Source: Apodospora peruviana (lineage: Eukaryota; Ascomycota; Sordariomycetes; Sordariales; Lasiosphaeriaceae). Taken from it: a DNA stretch of 64,000 bases. A model generated the notes under the pieces. It saw only the letters and a program-made list of their open reading frames with translations. It did not search any database and was not told the DNA's origin. The stretch covers positions 4,464,001 through 4,528,000 of the forward strand of contig JAUEDM010000004.1 in the NCBI GenBank assembly GCA_033439685.1, written 5' to 3'. Position numbers and translations under genes: made by a program. This document shows positions 11,900-21,390 of this stretch, piece by piece (position 1 is the first letter of the stretch; the number at the start of each line of letters is the position of its first letter).

Positions 11900-14800
11900 G
11901 TGGTCGTGTCGTGCTCCAGAGCTCCGTTTTCCTGCTGTTCGCCGAGGAACGCCCTCCGTCCTGCCAGGGGCCACACGATCGAGCGCTGCGGACTTACCTA
12001 CACGTGGTTTGTCCACATCCGTTTTCACCCTTCTCCGCCACCGCACGATAGAGGGTCCTCTTGCGAGACCCAACCCGCCGGCACAATAGCTTCCCAACTA
12101 CGAATACAGTCCATCCTATCCCCTCCCGATCCTTCCGACGCCGATGAGACGTCAACAGGATCGACAAACACCCCGAAGCGCAAGTTCCAAGACGCCTTCT
12201 CCGCAACGTCCGCCACGGCCGACGCCGCCCCGCCGCCGGAACGGCCCCGCCAGCCGCTGCCTCACAGCTCGCCGCTCACGGCTGCAGTGCGCGGACAGGG
12301 ACAGGCCCAGCCCGCCGACGATGACATTAAGCCCCCCCCCGGCGTCACAATGATGGGAGGCAGCCCGGACAGCCCCGGGACCGCCGACAGCAAGAAGGGC
12401 GCCAAGCGGACACCCCTGCGCTCCAGCATCGCCTGTCAGCGGTGCCGCAAGTCCAAAATCAAGTGCAACAACACCGGGGGCGACGCGCCGTGCGAGACAT
12501 GTATCAGGAACGGAAAGGAATGCACCTATCCCGAGGTAACGCCGGTGCCGCCAAAGCGACCCGACCCGCCCACGGGTATCAAGCACGAGCAGGGGTCCGA
12601 CAGAAAGCGGGTGCGCAGGATCGATGATATCAGCAAGCTGGAGGGCGCCATGCCCCCGGCCGTCTTAGCCGAGGAAGTCCTCTCGGCGCCGTACCTCTCC
12701 GAGACCATATGGTCCCAGGTGTTTGACATCTACAGGCTGCATTTTGCCACCGAGCTGCCGTTTTTGCATCTGGCGACGCTCAAGGAGAAGATGGGCAGCA
12801 AGTTCAGAGCCAAGCAGAATGACACGTCGCCCGAGATCAATCTTGTACTGCTGGGTATTTTGACGCTCACGGCGCGGTTCCATTCGACGTTGGTGTCATA
12901 CGTCACCGCGCCGGGCGTCGCCGGCGCCATCAAAGCGCGTCCGCCAGGGTCGTCGGGGCAGGATGCGTCCGCCGCGTCCGAATACTACGCCGAGGTGCTC
13001 ACGAAAGCGCTGGGCGGTCTGAGGACGAGCATGACGGTCGCCTCTGTTGAGCGGGTTCAGGCTTTCCTGATGTTGGGACTCTATGAGTGGAGCCAGACGC
13101 GGCCCAAGATCGGCGGGATGGCGGCGTGGATGTATGTCGGCGTGGCTATCCGCATGGCTCAGGCGCTCGGCCTGGGCGACGGTGACAAAGACCCGGGGAA
13201 GAACTTCCGGAACCCGGTCTTCAAAACAACCGCCAACATGCCGCAGTCCCAGATGATGATTGCCAAGGAGATCAGGAGGCGGACCATGTTTAGCTGTTTG
13301 ATTCTGGATCGTTTGTTGGGATGTGGCAAAGGGCGGGTCTCAACGATACGGGCCGAAGATCTGCAGATACAGTTGCCGTGCTCCGAGGTCGCCTTCGACC
13401 TGTCGGAAGACGTCTACACCGGCTTTCTCAAACCGATGAAGACTGTGAGGGTAAACGGGCCCATAAACGACAGCGTTCTCAGTCGCTTTGTTCGCCTCAT
13501 TGATATCTGGGGCGAGATATCAAAATGGAGTTTTGCTGGCGGTCGCTTTACTGAGTCGTATGCGCCTTGGTCGGAGAAGTCGACCTTTTATCAGCTGCGC
13601 CAGAGACTTGACAGCTTCTATGGTGACTTACCAGAGCTGTTTCAGTGGTCGTCAAGCAACTATTACAAGCACGAGAACCACCAGGCCAGCAGTGTCTATG
13701 TTTCTCTGCACATGCTTGGTGCCGTGTGCAGGATCATGCTCCATCGCGAGTACATCCCATTCATCCCAATCAAGTGCGAGAAACCAGCGGGGCCGCTTGA
13801 TGAGCCCACGTTCACTGCGGGTGACGAGCCGGACGGGTTTTGGGACGAGAGCGCTGAGCAGGTGTTTCTCGCCGCCAAGGACATCGTCGATCTGATTGAT
13901 ATCTGCCGGGACAAGCTGCCCATGTCGGCACTCGTGTTGTTCACCGTCTGGACTGCGGCGTTCGTCGGGATTTACGCGGTCTACTTCCCACAGATGGATG
14001 TCAGGCGTCACATGCTTCCCCTGGACGAAGAGGCGGCGCACGAGATGAACGTCAGCAAGAGCGGCCCCACTGGATTGACTTATAAGACGCTGAAGCAGAT
14101 GTCGGTCTGGCTCAAGATGGCGGAGACGTACGCGGCCTACTTCCGGGACATGGTTGGGTACTACGACAAGGTCAAACAAGACTGGGAGAAGGTTACGGGC
14201 AAGAAGCAGTACAGCAGCCAGGCCGAAGAGAGGCTCAGTTTGCGTCTTGGTGGTGCCGGCGGGTTGGAGGAGTGGAAACAGCACAACCCCAAGATTGTTA
14301 ATAATGGTGAGATTTTGGCCGTCGACGACGACAGACACAGTTCCTCGAGAGATAGTACGATTGAGCCTGGGTCGTCTGTCGGGCCGGACAGCAATTATTA
14401 TACCGAGCACACCAAGACGCCTAGGTCGACGTCGCTCTCGTTCACGCCGATTAATAGTGGTGGCGGCGCGCAGCAACAACAGCAGCAGCATGGGCAGGAA
14501 TCGGCGGATCAGACGTTCCGTATGGACGGGCTCCCGAATGCAGATCAGTGGCGCTTTCATCCACCTGTTGTCCCGCTGAGTCAACAACAGCAGCAGCAGC
14601 AACATTCGCCGTCGCAGTCGTCCTACGCAATGCCCAGCCCGCAGATGGCACAGACGCCCATTGCCACTAGCAGTGGTGCGGACACATCAGGCAGCGGACC
14701 ACAGCTGACGTCGATAGCGACGGTGCCGCTCTACCAGACGCAGACTGACGTCGATGAGTACGTGGACCAGAACCAGTCGCTGCCGTGGTTCCTTGTGCCG

Positions 14801-14920
14801 GGCGGGATCGACCAGTTCGCGCATGGGAATGAGAATTTCTGCCTGATGGATAATGGGAACGGGTTCTGGGGTGCCATGCCCGAGGTCGGTATTGTGCAGC
14901 AGGTGGGATCGTACACTTAG
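11900..14920 (+). CDS. Zn(II)2Cys6 transcription factor with fungal-specific TF domain
   Basis: This is a nuclear binuclear-zinc-cluster regulator. The zinc cluster lies around residues 178-205 with spacing C-x2-C-x6-C-x8-C-x2-C-x6-C, beginning IACQRCRKSKIKC. A basic linker follows (RKRVRRIDD). The middle homology region (PF04082-type) spans about residues 270-600 and includes the typical AWMYVGVAIRMAQALGL segment. The C-terminal 200 residues are Gln/Ser-rich with two polyglutamine runs near 14,470 and 14,590, as in activation domains. The stop is TAG at 14,918. The frame is open from ATG 11,900, giving 1006 residues, but the first 60 or so residues look like leader sequence. The part resembling a real N terminus starts near SQLRIQSILSPPDPS (about 12,088), just after an ACAATAG acceptor-like site, so a short upstream exon is possible. 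The regulated pathway is unknown. Confidence 0.85.
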   Translation: MVVSCSRAPFSCCSPRNALRPARGHTIERCGLTYTWFVHIRFHPSPPPHDRGSSCETQPAGTIASQLRIQSILSPPDPSDADETSTGSTNTPKRKFQDAFSATSATADAAPPPERPRQPLPHSSPLTAAVRGQGQAQPADDDIKPPPGVTMMGGSPDSPGTADSKKGAKRTPLRSSIACQRCRKSKIKCNNTGGDAPCETCIRNGKECTYPEVTPVPPKRPDPPTGIKHEQGSDRKRVRRIDDISKLEGAMPPAVLAEEVLSAPYLSETIWSQVFDIYRLHFATELPFLHLATLKEKMGSKFRAKQNDTSPEINLVLLGILTLTARFHSTLVSYVTAPGVAGAIKARPPGSSGQDASAASEYYAEVLTKALGGLRTSMTVASVERVQAFLMLGLYEWSQTRPKIGGMAAWMYVGVAIRMAQALGLGDGDKDPGKNFRNPVFKTTANMPQSQMMIAKEIRRRTMFSCLILDRLLGCGKGRVSTIRAEDLQIQLPCSEVAFDLSEDVYTGFLKPMKTVRVNGPINDSVLSRFVRLIDIWGEISKWSFAGGRFTESYAPWSEKSTFYQLRQRLDSFYGDLPELFQWSSSNYYKHENHQASSVYVSLHMLGAVCRIMLHREYIPFIPIKCEKPAGPLDEPTFTAGDEPDGFWDESAEQVFLAAKDIVDLIDICRDKLPMSALVLFTVWTAAFVGIYAVYFPQMDVRRHMLPLDEEAAHEMNVSKSGPTGLTYKTLKQMSVWLKMAETYAAYFRDMVGYYDKVKQDWEKVTGKKQYSSQAEERLSLRLGGAGGLEEWKQHNPKIVNNGEILAVDDDRHSSSRDSTIEPGSSVGPDSNYYTEHTKTPRSTSLSFTPINSGGGAQQQQQQHGQESADQTFRMDGLPNADQWRFHPPVVPLSQQQQQQQHSPSQSSYAMPSPQMAQTPIATSSGADTSGSGPQLTSIATVPLYQTQTDVDEYVDQNQSLPWFLVPGGIDQFAHGNENFCLMDNGNGFWGAMPEVGIVQQVGSYT

Positions 14921-16145
14921 AAGGTGAGCTGATTTGTCTGTCTGTGGGGGCCATCGTGAGATCTTCCTACGGGTTTGTTGGTCTTTTGGTTTTGATGTGC
15001 TGCGGAAGGATTTATTCGTGCTGTCTTTCCTTCTTTTGCTCACTTCTTCATTTGGAGCGCATACATACTACCCTTGTTTCCATGCTCATTCTTCTTATTC
15101 TGTAAGTGCTCGTTGAAACGAACGGAACGGAATGCCTCCTTTTTCTTCCTTCCTTTCTTTTCCTTTGCTTTCTTTCAAGGATGTAGCATGATCCATCTTA
15201 CCTGTCTGTTGGTCTGGATCTCATGTTTCCCTTTCATGCTTTTTTTCTTTGTTTTCTTCAGTTTGTTATTATTAGTTTTGTCTTTGGCCCCGAACTGTGA
15301 ATTCTTTGAACTCGCTAGGTACCTAACGAAGGGAAATGGGAAAAGGATATTGAAACTGGTGTTTGGGGTTGATGAATGGAAAAATGCAGTTGTTGTTCTT
15401 TCGGCGGGCGGTTACCTGTGGAGATGTTGCATATCTATGTAGGTGCATATGGACCTAGCTGGGCATCGAACGGGTAGAAAGGGGGGTGAGGGGACATTCT
15501 AACCATGTTCGTCGAGTATCTGGGGAGGACAACGAACAATGGATAAAGCAAGGCGTTTATTCTTTTGCAAAACTCTTTCCCGGAATTGTTTGGGATGGCC
15601 AACCTCAGCAGCCCGTACATGGCCTCCCAGTAGCATGAGAGGAGGGTTTAGAATGCGGTGTTTTTGTTGGTTGTCTTTTTCTTTCTTTCTTGAGCCACGA
15701 TATCTTGCTTGGTACCTCAGTAGCCACCCCTGAGTCTCAAAGAATCGATGATTTCTGTCTTTGTTTTGTGTGTAGGCACAATGTCCGTCTATCTTGTCTT
15801 CCAGTTCGTCGTATCTCACATGATGTTTTTCCCTTCTGCATCTGGGCTGTCCACGAAAAAACCATTGCTATGTACCCAACTGCCATAACGGTTGAGTTCG
15901 GTACCTGTTTTCCATATTTGCAAGGAAGTATTTCAGAAGCATGTGCCCTTGTCTACGACCTACCCGAAGACAGGTAGGTAGGCACCTTAGGTAAGATGGG
16001 TCAACCGAACAGATGAATCTCAGTCCGTTCAACTCCAAATCGTCTTCCAAGGGGAAGAATTACTGCAGTTTGTTTGTTTCCCAGGGGTATGTATAGGGCA
16101 CAACTCCTAGATTCTTTTTAAAAAAGGAGGGAAATGAAAAAAAAA
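14921..16145. other. Intergenic region, 3' side of the transcription factor
   Basis: I see no supported gene. The first few hundred bases are T-rich and probably 3' UTR. The remainder holds only unconvincing overlapping frames. Confidence 0.5.
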
Positions 16146-16193
16146 ACATACAGCACCAGGGATTCGCTGGTCGTCACCGACCCAACTACTAGT
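16146..16193 (-). rRNA. 5S rRNA, 3' half only
   Basis: Read on the minus strand, the 48 bases match the 3' part of fungal 5S rRNA. They run from CTAGTAGTTGGGTCGGTGAC through the CCAGCGAATCCCTGG segment to a terminal CTGTATGT, followed by a run of T (the A run at 16,136-16,146 on the plus strand), the expected Pol III terminator. The 5' part of the gene is absent upstream, where sequence switches abruptly at about 16,194. The missing 5' half is found on the same strand at about 21,326-21,390. The match is to remembered 5S sequence, not an alignment. Confidence 0.85.
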
Positions 16194-16864
16194 TTGGCGG
16201 TCACAGGTCTTAGGAAACTGGTTAAGGGGGTTAGAAACTACTAGATGTTTTGGAGTCAACAATTGGAACCCCTTATCCCGCCCAACAACGAGTTGCCAAG
16301 ACCAGCTGACGGATACAGCTTTATTAATTGACCGGCCGCCATCAGCTGTTAGCGGGGGCCCAATGTGGTGGTTCCCACGGTGGGGTTGGGTAGGCGGGGA
16401 CACCTCGAACTTCGCACCTCAGCTACTGCTCCTACAGGGCACAGGAAAGCTTTGTCCGAGGTAATTAGGTATCCATAAGCATTTGCTATTGGCTTCTCCT
16501 CCAGGTTTGATGTTTGACTTTAAACCAGATCAGCCTGTGCGAATGGCATTTCATCTCATCTACAGCTTCAAGAGCCGAGCCCAGATTCTTGTCCTGATAA
16601 TCTTTGGATTTCGAAATCCCTCTTTGTCTCATTATATGCAGCATGGTGGACGGTGGGATCCCCAAATCTATATGGGCTACAGTGGGACCTTCAATCAAGC
16701 GCCCACTCCTCCCCTACAAATTCCCATTGGCCCTAGGGCATACTATAAACTAGAATGCGCCTTGGCCAAAATAAGTGCTGTGCCCTGAAGAGATGCGTCG
16801 GAGACGCGTTTGTCATATGGGTCTTCCGGGGTTAGGGTGCCAGCACCTGACCCGCTTCCATAGC

Positions 16865-18018
16865 AGTTAGCTCGTCACAACAGCTTACAAATTGTTTGTT
16901 ATTTCCTCCCAATCTCTCGTACTCTCGCTCTATTGTAAGGTCTCCCTGTTCCTCCAGTCTTAACGTCACCGACGCTCTTCGCCTCAGTATTCCATCTTTA
17001 CTGAGGACCTTAGCGAGGATCAAGTCATAGGCATAGTCGCCTTCCACTCTGCCATCGTCAATCCCCTTGCACAGCACTACGCTGCCTGGACGTTGGCTAA
17101 TCTTGCTAATGAGACTGGCTTACAAAGTCATGAGTCTCTTAGCAAGACGGAGGAGATACTGGTGCTACGTGCGTTATATCGCTTTCAGCTATGCTGCAAC
17201 CTCTCTGGCGCCCAGAGTCATAAAAACCCCGGAGAAGTGAGGGTTAGCTTCCGGTCTGTCGACATCCTGAAAATCTTTAGCTGCATATTCGAGCCTTGGC
17301 AAGTCGAGGAGATCGCCTGCATCTATACCTTCGTCCAGGAAAAATACGACCAGATCTTCGACGACATTAGCTGGGATGTGGATGAAAAAAATCCAAAGTT
17401 CGACGGCCAGCGGCCACCCACTCCAGTGGGGGCATTCCACTTTGATAACAGCTGTCAGTTTAAACCGCCTTCCGTTGCATGCATACATCAACAGCACCGT
17501 TTTCCTATTTGAACGGAACTAACTACAGGTTGATAAAACGACAGGGACCAGGCAAACTCTTTTAGCGGGAACAATCTCCCTTGGCCTGGAGCTGCTTCAT
17601 ACTGTCTTCTTTAAGATCAAAGATCACGAACGACTGGTCTCGACAATGCAGCAGCGCATTTCATGGCCTCGAGGCAACTTTCTTCGGGACGAGGCGCTAG
17701 GTGAGACAGCACAATGGGAGTGGCGCCAAGAAGGCATGTCAGATCGGGACCGAAAGCAGCTGCGGCGTGACCCGCTGCCTTTCAACGGTGATGACGAGTC
17801 GGATACGGACGGGCTTCATCCACCTCTAGCGTGGACGCTTATATGGGGTGGGGACCTACAGCAACCTGTATGGCTACTATGTGCAAGATGTCATCCGCCG
17901 CTGGGGATACGTTATGTGGGATGCATGGCGACTTGAGCGCACCGGTGCGAAGGAGCTGTTAATGCGGCAGTGGGAGGAGGACTGGGGTGACAGTAATCCA
18001 AGGGATAACCTGCTTTAA
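16865..18018 (+). pseudogene. Decayed fungal protein gene, unnamed family
   Basis: A clearly once-coding stretch that can no longer be read through. From about 16,982 one frame reads PQYSIFTEDLSEDQ and continues through HSAIVNPLAQHYAAWTLANL. It passes an alternating charged/aromatic region (WDVDEKNPKFDGQRPPTP) and stops at 17,510. A second block resumes in frame from about 17,531 through LGLELLHTVFFKIKDHE and RISWPRGNFL up to about 17,853. One base is then missing or added, and a third block (YSNLYGYYVQDVIRRWGYVMWDAWRLE) runs to TAA at 18,016-18,018. The region around 17,500-17,530 could be an intron, but the shift near 17,855 cannot. Upstream, about 16,870-16,935, LQIVCYFLPISRTLALL resembles an F-box-like start, also out of frame. 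No named domain is recognised. Confidence 0.7.
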
Positions 18019-18992
18019 CTACTAGAACTAGTATTGACGCTACGGTTTGTTGAGCCGGGATTTTGGTCCACGACGAGAACATTAGCTCTCGTGTACAATG
18101 TAGGTCCGCCTCGGGGTTTTCCATCCTCCCCGTCCGCTACTGTGACTGCCTACACAGCAAATTCATGCACCTCGCCAGCGCTTTTTTGACAGAGTAACTA
18201 TCTACATGCTGTTACCCCTAACTCCCTTTATAGAGGCCTACAGTCAGACCGTTTCGGCCGTCGTCATGGGCCATGTTTTGCCTGTGGCGCCTAGGCGTCA
18301 CAAGTAAATTATAACCGTGGGCAGGGTATTCGACCCTTTCGTGGGGGTTCTGTGGCGCTTTGTGACATGCAGCCGTGGTTCAAGCCCGTGGCGTAGCCTG
18401 CCGGACGATGATAAAGGAAAAGAATCTAATGATAGACTTAAAGTAAATATATCCTCCTGAATGTCAAGACTACCCCCTGTTTCCCGCCTGTTTTAGTGGA
18501 GTTCAGGAAGGCTGTCCGGTTAACAAGTAAATTAATCATAGCTTGATGCTATCCACGGCCGTGACGAAGGCTGCTGCTCGTCAAGCCGGATGCTCCTCAA
18601 CCCGCCTGGTCGGGATGCTCCTTTAGACATCTCGAAAGGCTGGTCCTTTGACCGTCGAAGAGGACTGCTCCTCTGGCTGTCTAACATGCTGCCTCATGAG
18701 GATAATAAATACTTGTAATCTTGCCCATCATTTTGCACCTTCACTTCTCTCCTCAGCCCGCTCCTCACTTCTCACCCGGTCTCAGCTCTCTCCTCTGTTT
18801 TGTTTTTCAGTTCTCTTTTCAGTCTTTTTCCATCCTCTCATCAGTGCTCGGCTTAGTTCTCTTTACGATTATCCCTTGAGTTTCTCACTTGCTTTGATTT
18901 TTCCTGTTTGATTAGCACGCACGCACGCACTGCGTACTCTTGCTCTTTCTCCTAATTACTTACTCTCCTACTTCTACATTGCTACAGATATC
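18019..18992. other. Gene-free stretch, probable promoter of the next gene
   Basis: No coding region is supported. The right end (about 18,725-18,990) is strongly pyrimidine-rich, as in fungal leaders, with an AATAAATA motif near 18,703. Short GC-rich inverted segments occur near 18,300-18,400, including a weak tRNA-B-box-like string, but nothing folds convincingly. Confidence 0.45.
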
Positions 18993-19914
18993 ATGTGTTT
19001 ATTTAGGGTTACTGGTTGCAATTCGAGGAATTCTCCTCCGACACCTCCAGCCCGCAGGGCGGTAAGATTACCCAACGAGATTTATTGTCTTCTCCCTCAG
19101 GCCTTGTTCATATTCTGATGTCGCTTCCAGGTGCCATTGCAACAATACCCGACATACCGGCATACTCCTGCTGCATCTAACAGCGGGCGCGCTGGTTCGC
19201 CATTTCGTCCGCCATCGAGGCAGTCCCTGTACTCTGCGGGCCACCACTCTCAGCATTCTGGGGGCACCCAGCCCTCTCAGCAGTCCGGGGGTTCCCAGCA
19301 GTCGGCGGCCTCACAGGTGTCAACCATATAAGCAGAAACGGTCAATTCGATCGTGCCGGAGGCTTCTCTAGGGGAACTGTCCAGTTTAATTAGTCTAGAC
19401 ATAGGCCAGCAAGAGGGACTCCTAGACAGTCTTCGAACCTGGCTGATCGGCGAGGATCCCAACGCCTATGTGCGCGAGCCCTATCCCTGGCCTCAGGCGC
19501 TGCTAGACGCCTACCATGAGTACAAACGGTTGGGTGACGAGCACGCAACCGCCCGCCAGAGCTTTGAGCAATCCCACAAGGCAACAACTCGACGAAACAC
19601 CACACCTGAAGGGCATTTTGAGCGTGCCGAACTGGCTGTTGCATGGGCTGATGCCGCAGTTGCGTACGTTTCCCTTCCCTTCCCCTCTCATGCTTTGATA
19701 AGTACGAAAATGGAGGACGGTCTAGACTAACAAGACTGGTTTTCCTTCTCTCTCTCCTCCCCCCTCCCTTCCCCCCCCCCCCCCAAGAACCGGCCAAGCG
19801 CGACTTAAGTTCATCGACCGATACAGAAGTACAACTCTCACCAAACGGTTGGGACGCATATTGATACAGGAGCGGCTGCACTTGTCAGTGCAAGAAACGC
19901 CGTCGCCCAAGTAA
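18993..19914 (+). pseudogene. Three-exon gene of unknown function interrupted by an in-frame stop
   Basis: Three exons fit well: 18,993-19,061, 19,131-19,663 and 19,788-19,914. The introns have a GTAAGA donor with TTCCAG acceptor, and a GTACGT donor with CTAAC branch and CCAAG acceptor. Exon 1 starts MCLFRVTGCNS, and the join after ARRA continues VPLQQYPTYRHTP. A Ser/Gln/Gly-rich region follows (HSQHSGGTQPSQQSGGS). A single TAA at 19,329-19,331 interrupts the frame. Downstream the same frame runs on with good coding character (GLLDSLRTWLIGEDPNAY, then ARLKFIDRYRS in exon 3) to TAA at 19,912. Without the stop the product would be about 242 residues. No domain is recognised. It may be a recent pseudogene, or the upstream part may be a short gene of its own. 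Confidence 0.55.
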
Positions 19915-20309
19915 GGCACAATCTCAGAGGTAAGAATACCTACCTCCCTACTTCTGATCTACAACTACCTAGGTATACATCTTGTGCCATCATTTGAACT
20001 GAACAACTCCGGCTAACAAAAATTTTGGGCTCTCACAGCCATTTATACCAAATATACGCGCCAAGCCAACCCCGACGTATTCTCCTAGTCAGTTTTATGC
20101 CGACGTCGCTGGGAAGGGGATGGATGGGCTCACCCTCCTTGTATTTTTATTACTGCTGGCGTTTTTCAAAAGGTCTGCTTTCCTCCACTGGTTTTTGCTC
20201 CTTTTTTCTCTTTTTGATGGTTTGATTTTGTTTTTTTTATAAGTTCAAGGTGTCTTCCCCAGGGCGGCATTTTATTTTGGTTTTGCATAGAAAGCGACTA
20301 CTTACCTAG

Positions 20310-20670
20310 TTTACTCATTTTGGCGTTTCTGTCTCTTCTCAATGTTTAATTCTTTTTTCGGCCTTACCTGTTTCCCTCTTCTTCTGTTTTTCTTTCTTTA
20401 GCTGGTGATGTTCTATGGCGCTTCTGTCTCCTGTTGTTTCATCCCTCTTATGGGTTTACCGGGGTCCTTTTTCTCTTTTTGCTTTGCCTGGAGGTGTTAT
20501 AGGGCGCTTCTGTCTCCTGTTGTTTTCCTTAGCCTTATGGGATTACCTGGGTCTTTTTTCTCTTTTGTTTTTGCATGGAGGTGTTATACTATGGCGCTCC
20601 TCTCTTTTGTTACTTTATTCTTCTTATAGCTCACTTGGGTTTATTTGCATGAGGGTGTTATGGCGCTATC
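20310..20670. repeat. Diverged tandem repeat, unit about 70-95 bases
   Basis: Five related starts, each containing a variant of 'tatggcgcttctgtctcctg', occur at about 20,321, 20,416, 20,502, 20,592 and 20,660. Each is followed by T-rich sequence with shared words such as 'cttatgggattacctgggtc' and 'ggaggtgttata'. The copies differ at many positions, so the array is old. It makes open frames on the plus strand that are repeat-driven and not genes. Confidence 0.65.
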
Positions 20671-20714
20671 AGCCTTTTGAATTAATTCAGACACTGTCAT
20701 AATATAATAATATA

Positions 20715-20846
20715 GGGGCCGTCTGAATTTTGCGGTGTGCGAAGGTGGCTGTATAGAAAATGATTGCGGAGAGGTCCTGAGCGTGCCTCGGATGTACTTA
20801 GGTACTCTTTGAGAAGACAGATGCCACTCTCTGAGTAGACGGCCCC
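20715..20846. mobile_element. Small inverted-repeat element (hAT-like MITE candidate)
   Basis: The 132-base segment begins GGGGCCGTCT and ends with its exact reverse complement AGACGGCCCC. It is flanked on both sides by the same 8 bases, ATAATATA (20,707-20,714 and 20,847-20,854), as expected for an 8-base target duplication. It has no coding capacity. The flanking AT-rich sequence makes the 8-base match less striking than usual. Confidence 0.5.
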
Positions 20847-21325
20847 ATAATATAAGCTTAGCACGGCACTTAAAGTCAAACAAATAGAATAGATATTAGA
20901 CAAATAAATAAAAAGGTGTGCAGACATGCTACCAGACCTTGGTAAGAAAATATTAACCCGCTGTTGTAAGACATGTTTACACGCAATTAGTGAGATTAAC
21001 ATACCTTAGTAAGATAGGTAGGTATATAATATGACTTGGTGAGAAATATAGTAAGACGTGTTAGTGTTTTTGCACACCTTTTTATGACCAGTTGGCAAGT
21101 AATTAGATATTGGTACGTTCAGCAGAGGCAGTGACTAATTAAGACAGCATCGATTTGAAACTGCTGGCCTGCAGAGATTACGAAATGATACTCACAAGAC
21201 ATCACTAAGTAACTATCTCGTTAGAAAAATACATCCTCCTCATATCCAGATCACGTAGCTTGTGGGTCCGTTGTGGCCGGGGCCCGACTGTCTGCAAAAA
21301 GTGTGCTCCCATAGGTAAGCAGGCG

Positions 21326-21390
21326 ATTAGTGGCTTATCTATGGGAGGGCGGACGGGATCCCGAGCTTTCCACTATCTATGGCCGTATGT
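21326..21390 (-). rRNA. 5S rRNA, 5' half only
   Basis: Read on the minus strand from 21,390, the sequence starts ACATACGGCCATAG. It continues through the conserved CTCGGGATCCCGTCCG and CTCCCATAGATAAGCCACTA segments of fungal 5S rRNA and then leaves the 5S pattern after about ATCGCC. Just downstream is an inverted near-copy of the CTCCCATAGATAAG word (13 of 14 bases), then TTTTT. The 3' half of 5S rRNA is absent here but present on the same strand at 16,146-16,193. Confidence 0.8.

Noticed and set aside
18320..18400. tRNA-like words 'gggtattcgaccc' and 'gtggttcaagcccgtgg'
   Set aside because: No complete cloverleaf can be drawn and the arms overlap.
19317..19371. A 55-base intron to remove the in-frame TAA
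   Set aside because: The join changes frame and meets another stop at once.
20405..20702. Hydrophobic open frames suggesting a membrane protein
   Set aside because: They arise from the T-rich tandem repeat read in different frames.
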